The notes under the pieces: generated by a model
Seen by the model: the letters and a program-made list of their open reading frames with translations, nothing else
Databases searched by the model: none
What the model was told of the DNA's origin: nothing
DNA from: Loripinus fragilis
Taxonomy: Eukaryota > Mollusca > Bivalvia > Lucinida > Lucinidae
Assembly: GCA_964019695.1 (NCBI GenBank)
Contig: OZ026522.1
Location: forward strand, 65,185,811 to 65,249,810
Length of the DNA: 64,000 nt
Reading direction: 5' to 3'
Position numbers and translations under genes: made by a program
Part shown: piece by piece, positions 1 through 11,164 of the stretch
How the letters are laid out: every line of letters begins with the position of its first letter
Position numbering within the stretch: the stretch's first letter is position 1

Positions 1-1042
1 TAAACAAAATAACTATTAAAGTATGCCTCGAACGCAAGACAAAAAAAAGAAAAAAATAACTAATTAGAATCACCGGCCTCCTAGAGATAGACAGAAACAG
101 AGAGAGAAAACAAGAATGGGGTAAACTAAGCCTCCTCCCTAGATCCAATCTCCACCCAAGCTTGCATTAAGTGAAGCAATTTTCGTCTGTCAACAACCCA
201 CTCCGATTGTTGTACGTATAAATGACACAGTTCATCACCAATATACAGAAGCACCAAAGCAGTCATATGCACAAATATTGCTCCTTGATCGCATTCAATA
301 TACATTATATTAGAATCCCTAATTGCACCTCATTACCAATTATAAATATAAGTCTCAGGTCAATTAACTTTGAACAAAAATGTGGACCAGTTGTCTCACT
401 ATCTGTCGACGAGTTGTCTCAAAAAATGTGTCGATGAATTGTTCTGTTGACGAGTTGTCTTGATTCCATAAAAAGAACCAAGGTAAGAGTCCTACATCCA
501 ATAATGTTCATCTTACACCAAACTATTTCGCAGTTGGTGTCCAGTTCTAGGGTTCCAGTACAAAGCAAGTCACGCTTAAAAGCAACAAAGACACCACCAT
601 GGGCATCGTTTGCTCTGTCTTTCTGAACTGCATCAGAGGAGTCACAGCCCCTCCCAAGTTGCTGAAGATGTCTTGCACAAACTGGACCAACTTGGTTTGG
701 CAATACCTGTGACTTCTAATTGTCTTTATCTAGATAACACTGCTTATCAATTCTGATGTAGGCTATCCCAGTTCTATTAATAGCATCGGGAATAAGCAAC
801 AAAAATACTACTTAAAATATCCCCCTCCTTCTAACAACAGAAGCGGTGTTCAAAAATTGTGGGGTCCTTCAATTGTCCTACATAGTAGAGACACTTTTTA
901 TGCGAGCGGGGCGTGTTGCGAAACTCCTCCCTGTGTTGGTGCATGGTGCGACGAGAAGTCAACGGCTGAAAATACAATATGGGGAGTTTGGCTCAATCAC
1001 TCCAATCAAGCACAGCCAAAATAAAACCGTAAACAATCAAAA
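1..1042. other. No gene recognised; AT-rich flank
   Basis: Only short ORFs on both strands, none with recognisable motifs or convincing coding bias. If the ORF starting at 1043 is a true first exon, the end of this stretch would hold its promoter and 5' UTR. No TATA box or initiator could be assigned with confidence. Confidence 0.4.
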
Positions 1043-1210
1043 ATGGAAGTAGAAACTGGCGAGATTTTTCATTCATCTAAGAAGAAAAGACAGTTGCGAT
1101 TATCCTCTTCAGAAGATGATGAGATAAACGAGGAATTAAATACACCCCAGAAACGTAGACATAACCTTGAGGTGATTAAAAAACATTGTCGGCCAACATT
1201 GTCGGCATAG
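1043..1210 (+). CDS. Small coding-like ORF, possible first exon of the acidic nuclear-type protein gene
   Basis: A 55-codon ORF that begins in a strong start context (A at -3, G at +4). It encodes a charged peptide starting MEVETGEIFHSSKKKRQ, with a basic stretch followed by SSSEDDEINEE and QKRRHN. This composition (basic patch, Ser/Asp/Glu run) resembles the exons at 27920, 31550 and 36414. Inside the ORF, after codon 43, the sequence GAG/gtgatt at 1171-1172 could serve as a splice donor that leaves phase 0. The acceptor at 27919/27920 can be read in phase 0, so direct splicing would keep the frame. The donor is only moderately good and the gap would be about 26.7 kb, so the link is inference. 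It could equally be an unrelated exon or a chance ORF. No family recognised. Confidence 0.4.
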   Translation: MEVETGEIFHSSKKKRQLRLSSSEDDEINEELNTPQKRRHNLEVIKKHCRPTLSA

Positions 1211-1831
1211 CTAACTTAATAACACAAGAATAAGCTTTCACAAAAACGATTTCTAACTGTTGAGTGGGCATTCAATTCTAAACAGTCACCGTGCTAAGAT
1301 TGACAAGAATTTTTTCCAGTATGTGTGATAAATGCTGGGAACTGGAAGATGTTGACAATTTTTGTATTTCATAGTGGCAAATCACTGGCACTTGAGTCCC
1401 AAACCGTAATTAATAAGTTGGAAGCACCATCGGCATATAGGAGGTTTTAGGAATTCCCAAAGTGACGTCATTTTCGCGCATGCGCATATCCGTGGCCGTC
1501 AACGGTTCGTCCAGCTCTATGGAATCTGTGTTAAATGTGGGTTTATATTTTGAGAAAATGGGCTTTTATAGCCAATGTCATATCAAAACTTGTTTGTATT
1601 CTTTGATATACATTCAAAATACATCTTACCGATAAATAATGGTTCCGAATAACAAACGTTTATCCATTTAAAAGGCAAAATATGAGGCTGCGGGAAGTCC
1701 AGAAGTGTCGAGCAGAACGCTGATATTTTCTTCCAATATAACCCATAATAACTTTAAACATGTAAAATTTTGGTTTGTTTATGCACTTTTATGATGAACA
1801 GAGTGAATCCACCTGCTTGTTTGCCAGTTCT

Positions 1832-1833
<2 letters not shown>

Positions 1834-1885
<52 letters not shown>
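1834..1885. repeat. (CT)n microsatellite
   Basis: About 26 uninterrupted CT units inside the 1438-3858 element. Confidence 0.95.
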
Positions 1886-1886
<1 letters not shown>

Positions 1887-2332
1887 ACGCATCCGTGATA
1901 TCATCTCAAAACCAGTGATTATTGACAGTCCAAAAGTAGCTTAATTAGGCTAGTTAAAAATAGTAAACTTACGATTAATTTGTCCCAAAGAAATAACTAA
2001 AATTCCAAGTTAAATATTTGATTTTCACAGTTGACACCGTTCTAACAGATCCGTTTTATCACCCTCTGTTGAATAATTGAACGACACGCCCCGCGGACTG
2101 GCGGAATCAGAGTGTTTTCACAAGTGATTGTCATATGTGTAATAAAAGAGGGGGTCATAAAAGATCTTTAAAGGATGCCGACATGCTGGACCCAAAATTA
2201 CTGGGTCCGAGATTATAACACATTTTAACAAGTCTGACATAATGCAACGACACTGAAATTCAGAATTCGTCTTCTATCAGTTACATTCTAATTCGTGGTC
2301 GTGTTTTTGTATAAACACTAGCTAATATATAT

Positions 2333-2545
2333 TGTCTGTCTGTCTGTCTGTCTGTCTGTCAGACGGGCCAGTTTCATTTTAATTCATTGCCTGTTTTTTT
2401 TTTAAAAGCACTAGCTAATATATAATGTCTCTGTCTGTCTGTCTGTCTGTCTGTCCGGACATGTGTATTTATGTTTCTATCCGTCTGTCTGTCTGAACAT
2501 GCACACGGAAAGGAACATACATGTGCATGTTCAGACAGACGGATA
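2333..2545. repeat. Paired (CTGT)n microsatellites and adjoining hairpin
   Basis: CTGT runs at 2333-2361 and 2428-2455 each follow the same lead sequence (cactagctaatatat), so the stretch is a local duplication. It is followed by a hairpin whose arms (tatccgtctgtctg...aacatgcaca and its complement) lie at 2478-2505 and 2522-2545. Confidence 0.85.
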
Positions 2546-2619
2546 CATGTGCATGTTTTGTCGTATAACTGTCCACTTCTTCTTCTGAATATCCATCTTC
2601 ATCTTACTAATGCTGCCGC

Positions 2620-3240
2620 GAATTTGCGCAGGCTCACCTAAGGCAATGCAACAAGATGACATTGTGCAGTCTCGAATGAGCCTTCGCTGTTCGAGAGGAA
2701 ACTGTAATTATGTTTAAGCGCCATCGTGTGCGCATTCGCTACTCGAGAAGAAAGTCAACATTATATTTTTCTATTTTCAGCCCCTAGTTTATGTCCACAA
2801 TCAAATGTACAAGTGTCGACTGCTGATAACCTTTGAAAACAGTTCAGGCCCGACAAAATGTTCTCGCGAGAATGCCTGCATGTGCAGACTCGTATCAGCC
2901 TTCGCTGCTCGAGAAAAAACGTTCTGTTTCTTTTTCAGCGCCCATTTGTGTCCTTAATCATCTGCTACTAGTGTCGTCCGCTGATAACCTTTTCAAACAG
3001 CTTGGACCCAGGGCAGACCCGGCAAAACTTTCTTGCGAAAATTGCGCGCATGTGAAGTCCCGCATGAGCCTTCGCTGCTGGAGACGAAAGTTTTTTTATT
3101 TTTTAAGTGCACAGTTCTGTTTTTTGTTAGTTCCTTTCTTTCTACAATCATCTATTCAGTTTTGTTGAAATAGCTGTTTTAGCAGTGTGTGTTCTTGCAA
3201 GAATGCACACATGAGCCTTCGCTGCTCGAGAGGATTTTTT
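2620..3240. repeat. Degenerate tandem repeat with 'gagccttcgctgctcgag' core
   Basis: The core tgagccttcgctgctcgag recurs near 2677, 2893, 3063 and 3210, with 150-217 bp spacing, along with the phrase ctgctgataacctttt-aaacag. Related 'agccttcgtcac' units appear at 63310-63720. The ORF across 2833-3168 is a by-product of the repeat and is not annotated as a gene. Confidence 0.65.
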
Positions 3241-3785
3241 ATACATTTTTGGGTCGAGTTGCCCTGCACCCAAGATTAATTCCTACACGATGCGACATGG
3301 TGAAATTTCGTACATGCAATTAAATAATGCAATGTTCATATATTTCAAAATGTGTTCCATTTGTAAGTTCTTTACAATAATAGTTGAAAATATCTACATT
3401 CGGTTTCAGAGTCTAGTTACATAAAATAAATAAAAAAAAAATAAACAACCGCCTTGTTTATTGTTAGCAAACACTTTTTAAAGAAAATAAATGAAGTGTG
3501 TCATTGACAAAAGTTCGTTAATTATCAAAATAGTTGCCTTAAAATATTTAATTTTTGTTGTGTTAAATTGAATTGAAAAGTTTAACGGCTCCCGATTTAT
3601 TCATTTCAAACGCAACGGCAGACAAATTATCTCAATAAATGTTAATATTATTTGACGAAGTATTTCTAGATGCATTCAAGATGCATTTACAATTCACATT
3701 TATATAAATTAAATAGCAAATTGTAACAAGGGAACTTAAAATCGGTGGAAAATGTTGAAAGTTCTACTGCTTTCCCTATCTAGAC
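3240..3785. other. No gene; AT-rich interior of the 1438-3858 element
   Basis: Low-complexity A/T-rich sequence with no motif or repeat that I could place. Confidence 0.4.
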
Positions 3786-4037
3786 AATACACAGTTGACG
3801 GCCAGTATATCCCAAGTCTATTTATAGAACCGGAAATACGTCACGATAAAACCTCCTATTAGCGAAGCTCAAAATGCATGAAAACATCGAAAAAATCAAT
3901 TTTATAAAGATAGTGGGTCGGGTCTGAAAGCCATTGCCGAGCCGAGCTGCCGACCCACAAAGTTTATTTTTCAATATCGTCATCTGTGGAGATTTTTCAA
4001 AAATAAATATTATCTAAAATTATCACATAGACTAAAA

Positions 4038-4532
4038 CAGGGTGGGTAGTCACGTGGTTTCTGTTAGGATACACTGTACGGTAAAATGGCGGACTTCTTT
4101 CCACACCGATGTTTTAAGCAAAAATAAGTAGATATTTCTGCGAGTTTTTTCATCTTTACACAGAAAATTATACACCATTTTCCAGCCCTCATTTTTCCCG
4201 ATCTAACGATGCCAGGATATCCTCATAAAGCTTCTTACTTTGAGTACAGACTCTGTCACAAATTTTTTAGCGGCGAAGATCGGGCCTGAATTTGGAAATA
4301 AGCTGTACGGACAACATTTGTGACAGAGTTAGTACTCAAAGTAAGAAGCTTTAAGATGCTATCCTGGTAGCGTTTGATAGGGGAAAATGTGGGCTGGAAA
4401 ATGGTGTATAACTTTCTGGGTATAGATGAGAAAACATAGAGAAATCTACCTGTATTCGATCAGAATGACCGTACAGTGTATTCGAACGTCCATACAGTGT
4501 ATCCAAGCAAAACCATGTGACTACCCACCCTG
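4038..4532. mobile_element. 495-bp foldback/MITE element
   Basis: The ends are perfect inverted repeats, CAGGGTGGGTAGTCAC and GTGACTACCCACCCTG, flanked on both sides by TAAAA (4033-4037 and 4533-4537). The arms continue inward with inverted matches (ctgtacggt/accgtacag; cttactttgagtac...ctctgtcacaaa and its complement near 4318-4352), so most of the element can fold into one long hairpin. No coding capacity. It interrupts the left arm of an older inverted repeat. Confidence 0.75.
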
Positions 4533-5391
4533 TAAAAGCAATAAGTGGAACATTAATAATAATAGTTAACAGTTATAATTTGATTTTAATTGCCATTTTA
4601 TTAAGCTAAATCAAAATGTCCATAAATAGACCCGGATATGGCCTTTATGAAAATGACGATTTTCGTGAAATTAACGCATTTTAAGCAGAGATGGGGTAAT
4701 TGTTATCTGTAATCATGATTACTTGTAATCGATTACTTTTTTCAGTAATCATAAAGTAATTTGTAATCATGGATTTTTATGATTACAAGTAATCATAATG
4801 AAATCGATTATATTGCAAAATAGCCTGTAATCATGATTACTTTATGATTACTTTAGGATTACTTTTGCTTTTTTGCAAAAATAATATAAAAATTGGTTTT
4901 AAAATGGAGTGTACAGTGATGGGTACCAGCTACAATTATAGCTTAAAGAGACTAATTAATTACTGTTTAAAACAAGAAATGTGAATTTGCTACCAACAAT
5001 AGATCAAAGATATTAAAGTTTGTTTCGTATTAAACTTGCATTTTCAGATTGAAGAAAACCCCAATAGGTGTAAATGAATAATTGATCTAGAAGACAAACA
5101 TCAATGTTGCATGATGCAGTGACTGATTATGGCTGGCTCTGTTTGTAATGTCTTAAAATATAAAATTTAAGATCTAGGTTTATATTTATTTAACTTTTTT
5201 CTTTATTTCTTGGTAGCATTTCATGGGATTCACTAAGACAGATTAATTGAAAAGCCCACCTTTCTTCATGATACGTAGTTACCCAAATTATTTGGATACC
5301 TTATAAACTACCTTGCTAAGAGTTTAGGAAAAATATAACAGGCAAGAAAAGGTCCCTTGAGTGGTAATATAGGTGGATAGTCTAGAGTTAA

Positions 5392-5758
5392 AGCTGCATA
5401 CTCTGTAACTATGAACATTTTTCGAAAATTTCTATTTTCTTTTTAAATCATTTGTAAAAATAGAATTAAGCTATGTTTTCACAATAAAAATGTTCAGTAC
5501 AGCTGAAAACTGCATGAAAAAGTGAATTATCTTATCAAATAGGTGTATTTTTCTCTTGATGGTAGTTATTTGCGTTCCTCCAATAATTCAAGAGCGTTAA
5601 ATTTTAGCATAAATGTAGTTGTTTTAATAGTGATAACTTGTTAAGATTTACGAAAATGGTAAAATGTTTACCTGAATTTGAGTAGTTTTACTGTGCTCTT
5701 GAAAAATAAAAACATTATTTTTAAAAGTAGAAGATCAAAAGTTACAGACTATGCAGCT
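5392..5758. mobile_element. 367-bp TTAA-type MITE, copy 1
   Basis: Ends AGCTGCATActctgtaac and gttacagactATGCAGCT, flanked by TTAA on both sides (5388-5391, 5759-5762). A second copy, also 367 bp and in the opposite orientation, lies at 35488-35854, again flanked by TTAA. TTAA targets are typical of piggyBac and Kolobok elements; the family is not decided. Confidence 0.8.
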
Positions 5759-5825
5759 TTAAGCTATGGACGACATTATCTAGTAAGATACATTTTTAAG
5801 TTGAAGCCTTTTCTTTCCAATCTTT

Positions 5826-6074
5826 CTAATTGAACCTTTCAGAAAATATAAAACTTTGGTAATGTTTTTCTGTTATGACACATGAAGTAAGGTCCATTTT
5901 CTTTAGTTTCTGTTTAATCCTCAAGACACTTTTATGACAGTATTGTTTTAACACCTTTTGGCATCTTATACTTGACCATTTTCCAGCTGAATATGATCTC
6001 ATTTTCAGTTTTGGTTTGATCAGAAGTTCAGGATCTACTTTAGCTAATTTCCTTCTTTTACCTATATGCATCAC
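5826..6074 (-). CDS. Unrecognised basic 82-codon ORF
   Basis: A minus-strand ORF inside the 9-kb hAT-like element, rich in Lys/Arg (KRRKLAKVDPELLIKPKLK; CQKVLKQYCHKSVLRIKQK) with several Cys and His. Just after its ATG the sequence tatatag/gtaaaag could be a splice acceptor, so it may be a remnant exon of a captured gene or a transposase fragment. No catalytic motif is visible and no family was recognised. Its composition is more protein-like than the many shadow ORFs nearby, but this is weak evidence. Confidence 0.25.
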   Translation of the reverse strand: MMHIGKRRKLAKVDPELLIKPKLKMRSYSAGKWSSIRCQKVLKQYCHKSVLRIKQKLKKMDLTSCVITEKHYQSFIFSERFN

Positions 6075-6599
6075 ACATGTCTTTCATTTATCAGATGAAT
6101 ATTAATTAAATCATATAAAAGAAGTCCTAATGTTAGTTAATACACATGTAATTTTAATGCAAGTTGGACTTATAAACTTTTCAGGTGGATACAGTACACC
6201 AAACGAGGATTTACCATATTTCACGTTGGTTTAGGTGTCGCCACCCTGTGTCTCGCCCAGTCACGGTGGTTTCATGGTGACGGCCACCGTGAATTCCAGG
6301 TAAATCAACGAGACAGTCAGCGTGACGAAGTGTAATTATTGATTTTCGGGAGATGGGATGTTTTATTGCGACACCGTGTCTGTTCGTGTCAGGGCGAGAA
6401 ATACCGTGTCTGTAAGTGTCAGAGCGAGAAATTTATGACTTATTGTTTACCTTTGCCATTTCTGCGCATGATAGCAAGGTACAGCTTACCGCGTATGCTC
6501 AAAAGCCTTCATAGGCTAGCGATCGCCATTATGATGGATTCGACTGATGAAGAATGGATGATGAAGAAATTGATGTTGAATTAATAAAATTCATTAAGA

Positions 6600-8065
6600 A
6601 ATGTCAAATAAAAAAAAGCGGAGGCTAGCGATCGCCATAATAATGGATTCGGCTAAACAAAGAAATTGATGTTCAATCAATTAAACTTCATCAAGTATAT
6701 CGAATTTAATACAAAAGCGGACGCCATTTCTGCGCATGGTAGCAAGGTACTAAATGAAGAATGGATTACAAAGAAATTGGTGTTGAATTGAGTAAACTTC
6801 ACAAGAAATATCAAATTTAAAAAAGAGGTTATGATAAAACCAGCCTGCTGAGTTACTTATGCTCGCCCATAGCAAGTCTAGATATGATCCTTTCCTTTAA
6901 ATTGAAAACAAAGGCGCTCAGACTGCGTGGATGTGGACTATGTACAAAAAATATTTATCTTACCTTCAAACGATTTACTAATAGTCCATTTATAAAAGCC
7001 TTATCTTCTAACGCACCTTTTGTATTTTTTCATACCATCTGATAGCCCCCCATCCCCCAGTCAGAAGGTGACAATGAACCCCTCCCTTGCGCGAGCGTGA
7101 ATAAAATATGATTGTCTACGTGACGAAGTGCACATATATGCGCACTGGTCATTCGCGGATCCAGAAAGAACGTTTTTTAGTTGATGACAGGAGAGGATCC
7201 AAATACCATCATTGGCGAAGCACCCATTAATTTACACAACGCACGTGCGTAATAAAAATAGTAACACTCAAGGGAGTTCACCCAATGTGGTAAAAGTGAT
7301 TTTCCATACGCCAAGGAACTGCTCTTTAATTGTAGAAAATCATTGCTTGATACAATAGTCTCCATTTGACGTGCGTAACTTTTTCAACGTTCTTGCGTTC
7401 TGGCTACGCCATTGACCATTGAAGCGGACCATCATCGAATGCTGACTTGGTAGATTTGTGATGTTTCAGGGGATCCAGTATTGCTGATAGACTGAACCCT
7501 ATATTTTGCGATTTTTCAAGGGGTCCGGATATCCCCTCATGCTGGTTATTACATAATACGGTATACGTCTAAAACACGTACGTCAATAAAAAAAAATAAG
7601 GCGAACTGATCGAGTGCATATGCCTCGCCTAGCCTGTGCTACTCTGCATGAAACATAACAGTTTAGTAGACGTAGACATGCAATCGTTGGTGAGTTTCTT
7701 ATTGCATGTGCATTGTGCGAGCAACAAAAGCACAGGCGAGTCTGCGCAAATGCGCAGTCTCGTAAGAGCATTAGTTCCTCACATTCAAAACATAACTATG
7801 CACGGCGTTTGCAACGAATGCACAGTCGCTAAAAGTACATTTAGTAGACGTTGGTGTTTTTATTGATTAAAATAGGCCGACCTGAAAAAATGTTGGTTTG
7901 CCGTGCTCCTATCTACCCACCCAAAACAGGCCCTACCCCAAAAAATCATTGCCTTTCTGAGAATCTTTATTTTCTTTTTTCTTTTTCTCGAATTCTGTTA
8001 ACAAACTCTTCTTTAAAATCAGTAAAAGCTGTTTTTTTTAATTGAAGAAAGGTTGTTATTATACA
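6600..8065. other. No gene; dispersed repeat debris
   Basis: Contains repeated 'ttctgcgcatg-tagcaaggta' and 'gatgaagaatgga' phrases (6460-6800), a partial GGATCC-family repeat beginning near 7153, and a palindrome-like gcgagtctgcgcaaatgcgcagtctcg at about 7736-7763. Nothing here looks coding. Confidence 0.4.
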
Positions 8066-8355
8066 AGTGCGGATCCAGAGGGGGTGACAGGGGGTCCGTA
8101 CCCCCTGGAAAATCACAAGTTATATGGGTTTCTATAGGGAATAAGCAATTGGACCCCCCCCCCCCCTGGAAAAAGTTGGACCCCCTGGAACCTTGAAAAA
8201 TGATAGTTTTCTTTGAAATTAACCATTTGACTTCTGAAGAATAAGCTGAGGACAAAAAACAAAAACAAAAAAAAAAACAAAAAAACGTTGTCAGAGCTTT
8301 TTTTGTCAGTTTGACCTGGACCCCCCCCTGACGGAAATTCCTGGATCCGCGCATG
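8066..8355 (-). mobile_element. GGATCC-family MITE, copy 1
   Basis: Bounded by gtgcGGATCCAGag and ctGGATCCGCGCatg as inverted ends. It is the reverse complement of a closely similar copy at 52078-52394. Other related copies or fragments lie at about 7153, 8820-9005, 9195-9428, 10871-11164 and 60456-60720. Its interior has runs of C and the phrase gaccccctggaa. The ORFs crossing it (starting MRGSRNFRQ) recur wherever the repeat occurs and are repeat-borne, not genes. Confidence 0.7.
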
Positions 8356-8394
8356 TTATATTCATTCTTACATTATACAGCATCCATTAACTCA

Positions 8395-8456
8395 TGTGTT
8401 TTGGGCGCTCAAAAGAACCCTCTCATCGAGACGGTTCTTTTGATGACCCAAAATAC
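8395..8456. repeat. AAAGAACCGTCTC hairpin, copy 1
   Basis: Inverted repeat gctcaaaagaaccctctc / gagacggttcttttgatg around a short ATC loop, with flanking gtgttttggg and cccaaaatac also pairing. One of at least five related hairpins in the window. Confidence 0.75.
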
Positions 8457-8639
8457 ATGCTTTGGCCCAGAAACGAAAAAACGCGAGATAATTTATCTTC
8501 GAAGTTTCCAAGACGAGTCTGTTCAGCTACAGTGACAAGCGAGAATCTTAACATTTTCAAAACATCCCCCTTTTGGAGCCGTGCGCCAAAATTTTATATC
8601 CGTAAAATTGCGCGAGTGCGCAGGCTCATCTGAGCCTTA

Positions 8640-10500
8640 TCTGTTGCAACTGTGTTAGATTATGCGTTGTCCGATGTGGGGAGAGGGTAAGAGGGTTGGG
8701 GAAAGGCGGGGTAGTCGAGTAGAAGTTTATAAGTGGTTTTAATTGGTGAGATGCGCGTATTCAGTTTTTTGTTCAAGTGGTGGGTTTGTTTATAAGATTA
8801 TAACGTCAGGTCTGCGAAGGCTCACGAGTTGCTTATAAATGCATGACCCCACCCCCTGTAACCTTGGAAAAATAGTTCTCTTGAAGTACACCGTAAACTA
8901 AGTTAGACTAAAATACATATAAAAATGTCAGAACTTTTTGTCAGTTGGGCCTTGACCCCCCCCCCCCCCCCCTCCCTCCGCCGATAATTCCAGGATCATC
9001 GGCTGTACGTCAGTTCGTTGATGTTAGTGAACAAAGTTATCTTCTTACCTGAAAATGGTTTACTAATTAAATCCGTAATTTCGATTCACCGACGTTTTAA
9101 ATTTTCCACCATTATCCAACGCCCAAATTGTTTGTACCCTCCAACACCGGATAGGCGGCAATCGAAAACGTTCTTAACAATTGACGAACGCCATCGGAGA
9201 CAGGGGATCTGGACCCCCCCCCTGTTGAAAAAATTCAAAAATATAGGGTTTCCAAAGCAATACTGGTCCGGATCCCCTGAAAAATCACAAAGCTACAAAT
9301 TTACAAGTCCAGCATTCAATGTTGGGCCACCATCGGCCCGCCAGCGAAGCTTATTGCGGTATTTGGACCCTCATTAACTTTAAAAAAAAGTTGTCAAAGT
9401 TGGACCCCCACCCCTGGATCCGCGCATGAACGCCGATAAAAATCGCTAGAAACAGTGTATTCGACTGCCATAGTCTGGCGACAAATTGCAACCTAAAACT
9501 CTGCCACTAACGATTTTTTATTTACGTTCGTCGATAGTATTAGCGTTTTAGATTGCCGCATATCCGATGTGCCTCCGAGTTACTTGACGAGTCTGCTCGG
9601 AAGAATCGCCTTGGAGAGGCATGAGTGCTCACAACATGTAGAAATCCTTTGATGTCAAAAGTTGAAACACTCTTTGTCGACTTCAAAGCCGAAATCGCCC
9701 TTGTGTACGTGACAAAATGCAGTAATTGAATGACGGGCAATGTCTTCTGCTGATTTTAGGAATTCCATAAAAGTGTCAAACAGTTTGGATCCAGATCAGG
9801 CACGACTTTTCATCGGACCTGATCTGGGTCCAACTTCTTTGCAAAGGCTATCAGCAGACGACACTTGTAATGCCTATTGGGTCCACACTGTTTGCCTCCA
9901 TTAGTCAATATATGCAGCAGACGACTGGAGCAGATTACATTTTCAGAAGCATTTTTTTCGCTGGCGCTTTAAGGGACAGCGAAACCTGAACAAAGTTAAA
10001 ATGATTTGACATCTTTACACGACTTTTAAAAATAAGTATTCGACAGACGGGGGTTCACGTCACACAGCGCAGATGCACAGCCTGAAATAAACTTCTGCTC
10101 TATTCTTGACCTTGAAGCAGGGCGTCTAAAATCTTCGATGCACGTCGTCTCATAGAGGTCGACGTGTGTGAAGGGAAGGAAGTGACAAAATATCTCTAGT
10201 CCCACTAGATAGCTGTGCATATACGTCGGGAGAATTAATAATCCCATCTGCGAAATATACGTAAATCTTCCGAGCAAGTCTTCGGCCAGTACAGCAAACG
10301 ACAACACAGCATGCTTATGCAGATGCGTCTACGCATCGGAATTGGCTTACAAAAAAGATTTCAGAATTTTAAACAATGAGCTTCGACGGTCCGCTGTCTT
10401 CATTGCAATATTTTCTTGGAGAAAGTACACGAAAAAAAGTAACCAGACCTCCAGATAAGAATGCGTAAATGACATATAACTTGGTTTCTTAACAACAAAC
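8640..10500. other. No gene; GGATCC-family fragments and unclassified sequence
   Basis: Holds partial GGATCC-family copies (about 8820-9005 with a C18-like run near 8957; 9195-9428) and a 'gatctgggtccaac' fragment at about 9785-9870. The remaining ORFs (9018-9377, 10026-10307 minus) show no recognised motif. Confidence 0.4.
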
Positions 10501-10504
10501 GCTT

Positions 10505-10570
10505 GTCTTGGGTACTCAAAAGAACCGTCTCACCGTTCCGATGAGACGGTTCTTTTGAGCACCCAAAACA
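10505..10570. repeat. AAAGAACCGTCTC hairpin, copy 2
   Basis: Near-perfect inverted repeat: gggtactcaaaagaaccgtc to gacggttcttttgagcaccc, with loop tcaccgttccgatga. The outer tcttgggt/acccaaaa also pair. Confidence 0.85.
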
Positions 10571-10870
10571 CATGTTTGAACTGGAATCACACTCAAAACA
10601 TCCGCTAATATTATCTGCGTCGTGCAAAAAGCTCGAAACTTGGCAGCTTCCCGTTTCACGTGCAGATGTCAACATATACATTATGTACATGAGAGGTACA
10701 TCACATGTCAGTGGATCTCCAGTGTTGTTGTTTTTCTGTTGGTGGTATTCGTTACTAGAATCGCATTGGATATGCGGTTCTAACGAGTTCTCAAACTATG
10801 GTTATGTTAGTGTAGATATACGTAAAAAAAAGGAAAGTATGGTTTAAATATCGTGACATATACTGCTCAT

Positions 10871-11164
10871 GCACGGATCCAGAACGTTTTGTCCGAGGGG
10901 GTCCAACTTTGACAAAGGTTTTTTAGTTGATGAGAGGATCAAAATACCACCATCAGCGGGCCATCATCGGCACGCCAGCGAAACGCCATTTAATGCAGTT
11001 TCACTGGCGGGCTGATGAGTGCACAAAATTAAATGCTGGCTTGATAGATTTGTGATTTTTCAGGGAATCCGGACCAGCATTGCTAAGAAACCCTATATTT
11101 TTGTGATTTTTCAGAGGGGGTCCGGACCCCCTGCCCCCCCCCCCCCTCTCTGGATCCGCCCATG
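10871..11164. mobile_element. GGATCC-family MITE, diverged copy
   Basis: Starts atGCACGGATCCAGaacg and ends tctctGGATCCGCCCatg, with 'gggggtccaactttg' and 'ggggtccggaccccctg' inside. Contains an internal inverted repeat around ccatcagcgggccatcatcgg / ctggcgggctgatg. Confidence 0.6.

Larger units (their letters stand above)
1438..3858. mobile_element. 2.4-kb element with imperfect inverted ends and a paralogous empty site
   Basis: The ends are inverted copies of one another: TAGGAGGTTTTA, then GTGACGT-ATTT-CG, then ATAT and GGCCGTCAAC, at 1438-1512 and again, reversed, at about 3785-3858. The sequences just outside (about 1383-1437 and 3862-3925) lie side by side, in reverse orientation, at about 26887-26995. 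That copy acts as an empty site and shows this block was inserted. The left end carries a CRE-like TGACGTCA and an NRF1-like GCGCATGCGC. The inside holds microsatellites and a degenerate tandem repeat; no transposase was seen, so the element is non-autonomous. Target duplication unclear (2 bp at most). Confidence 0.65.

Noticed and set aside
1461..1490. Active promoter from CRE- and NRF1-like motifs
   Set aside because: The motifs lie in the end of a mobile element and no transcript is visible from sequence alone; kept only as a note.
8019..8354. 111-codon minus-strand ORF (MRGSRNFRQ...), and its twin at 52079
   Set aside because: The same peptide recurs wherever the GGATCC-type repeat occurs; it crosses homopolymer runs of variable length.
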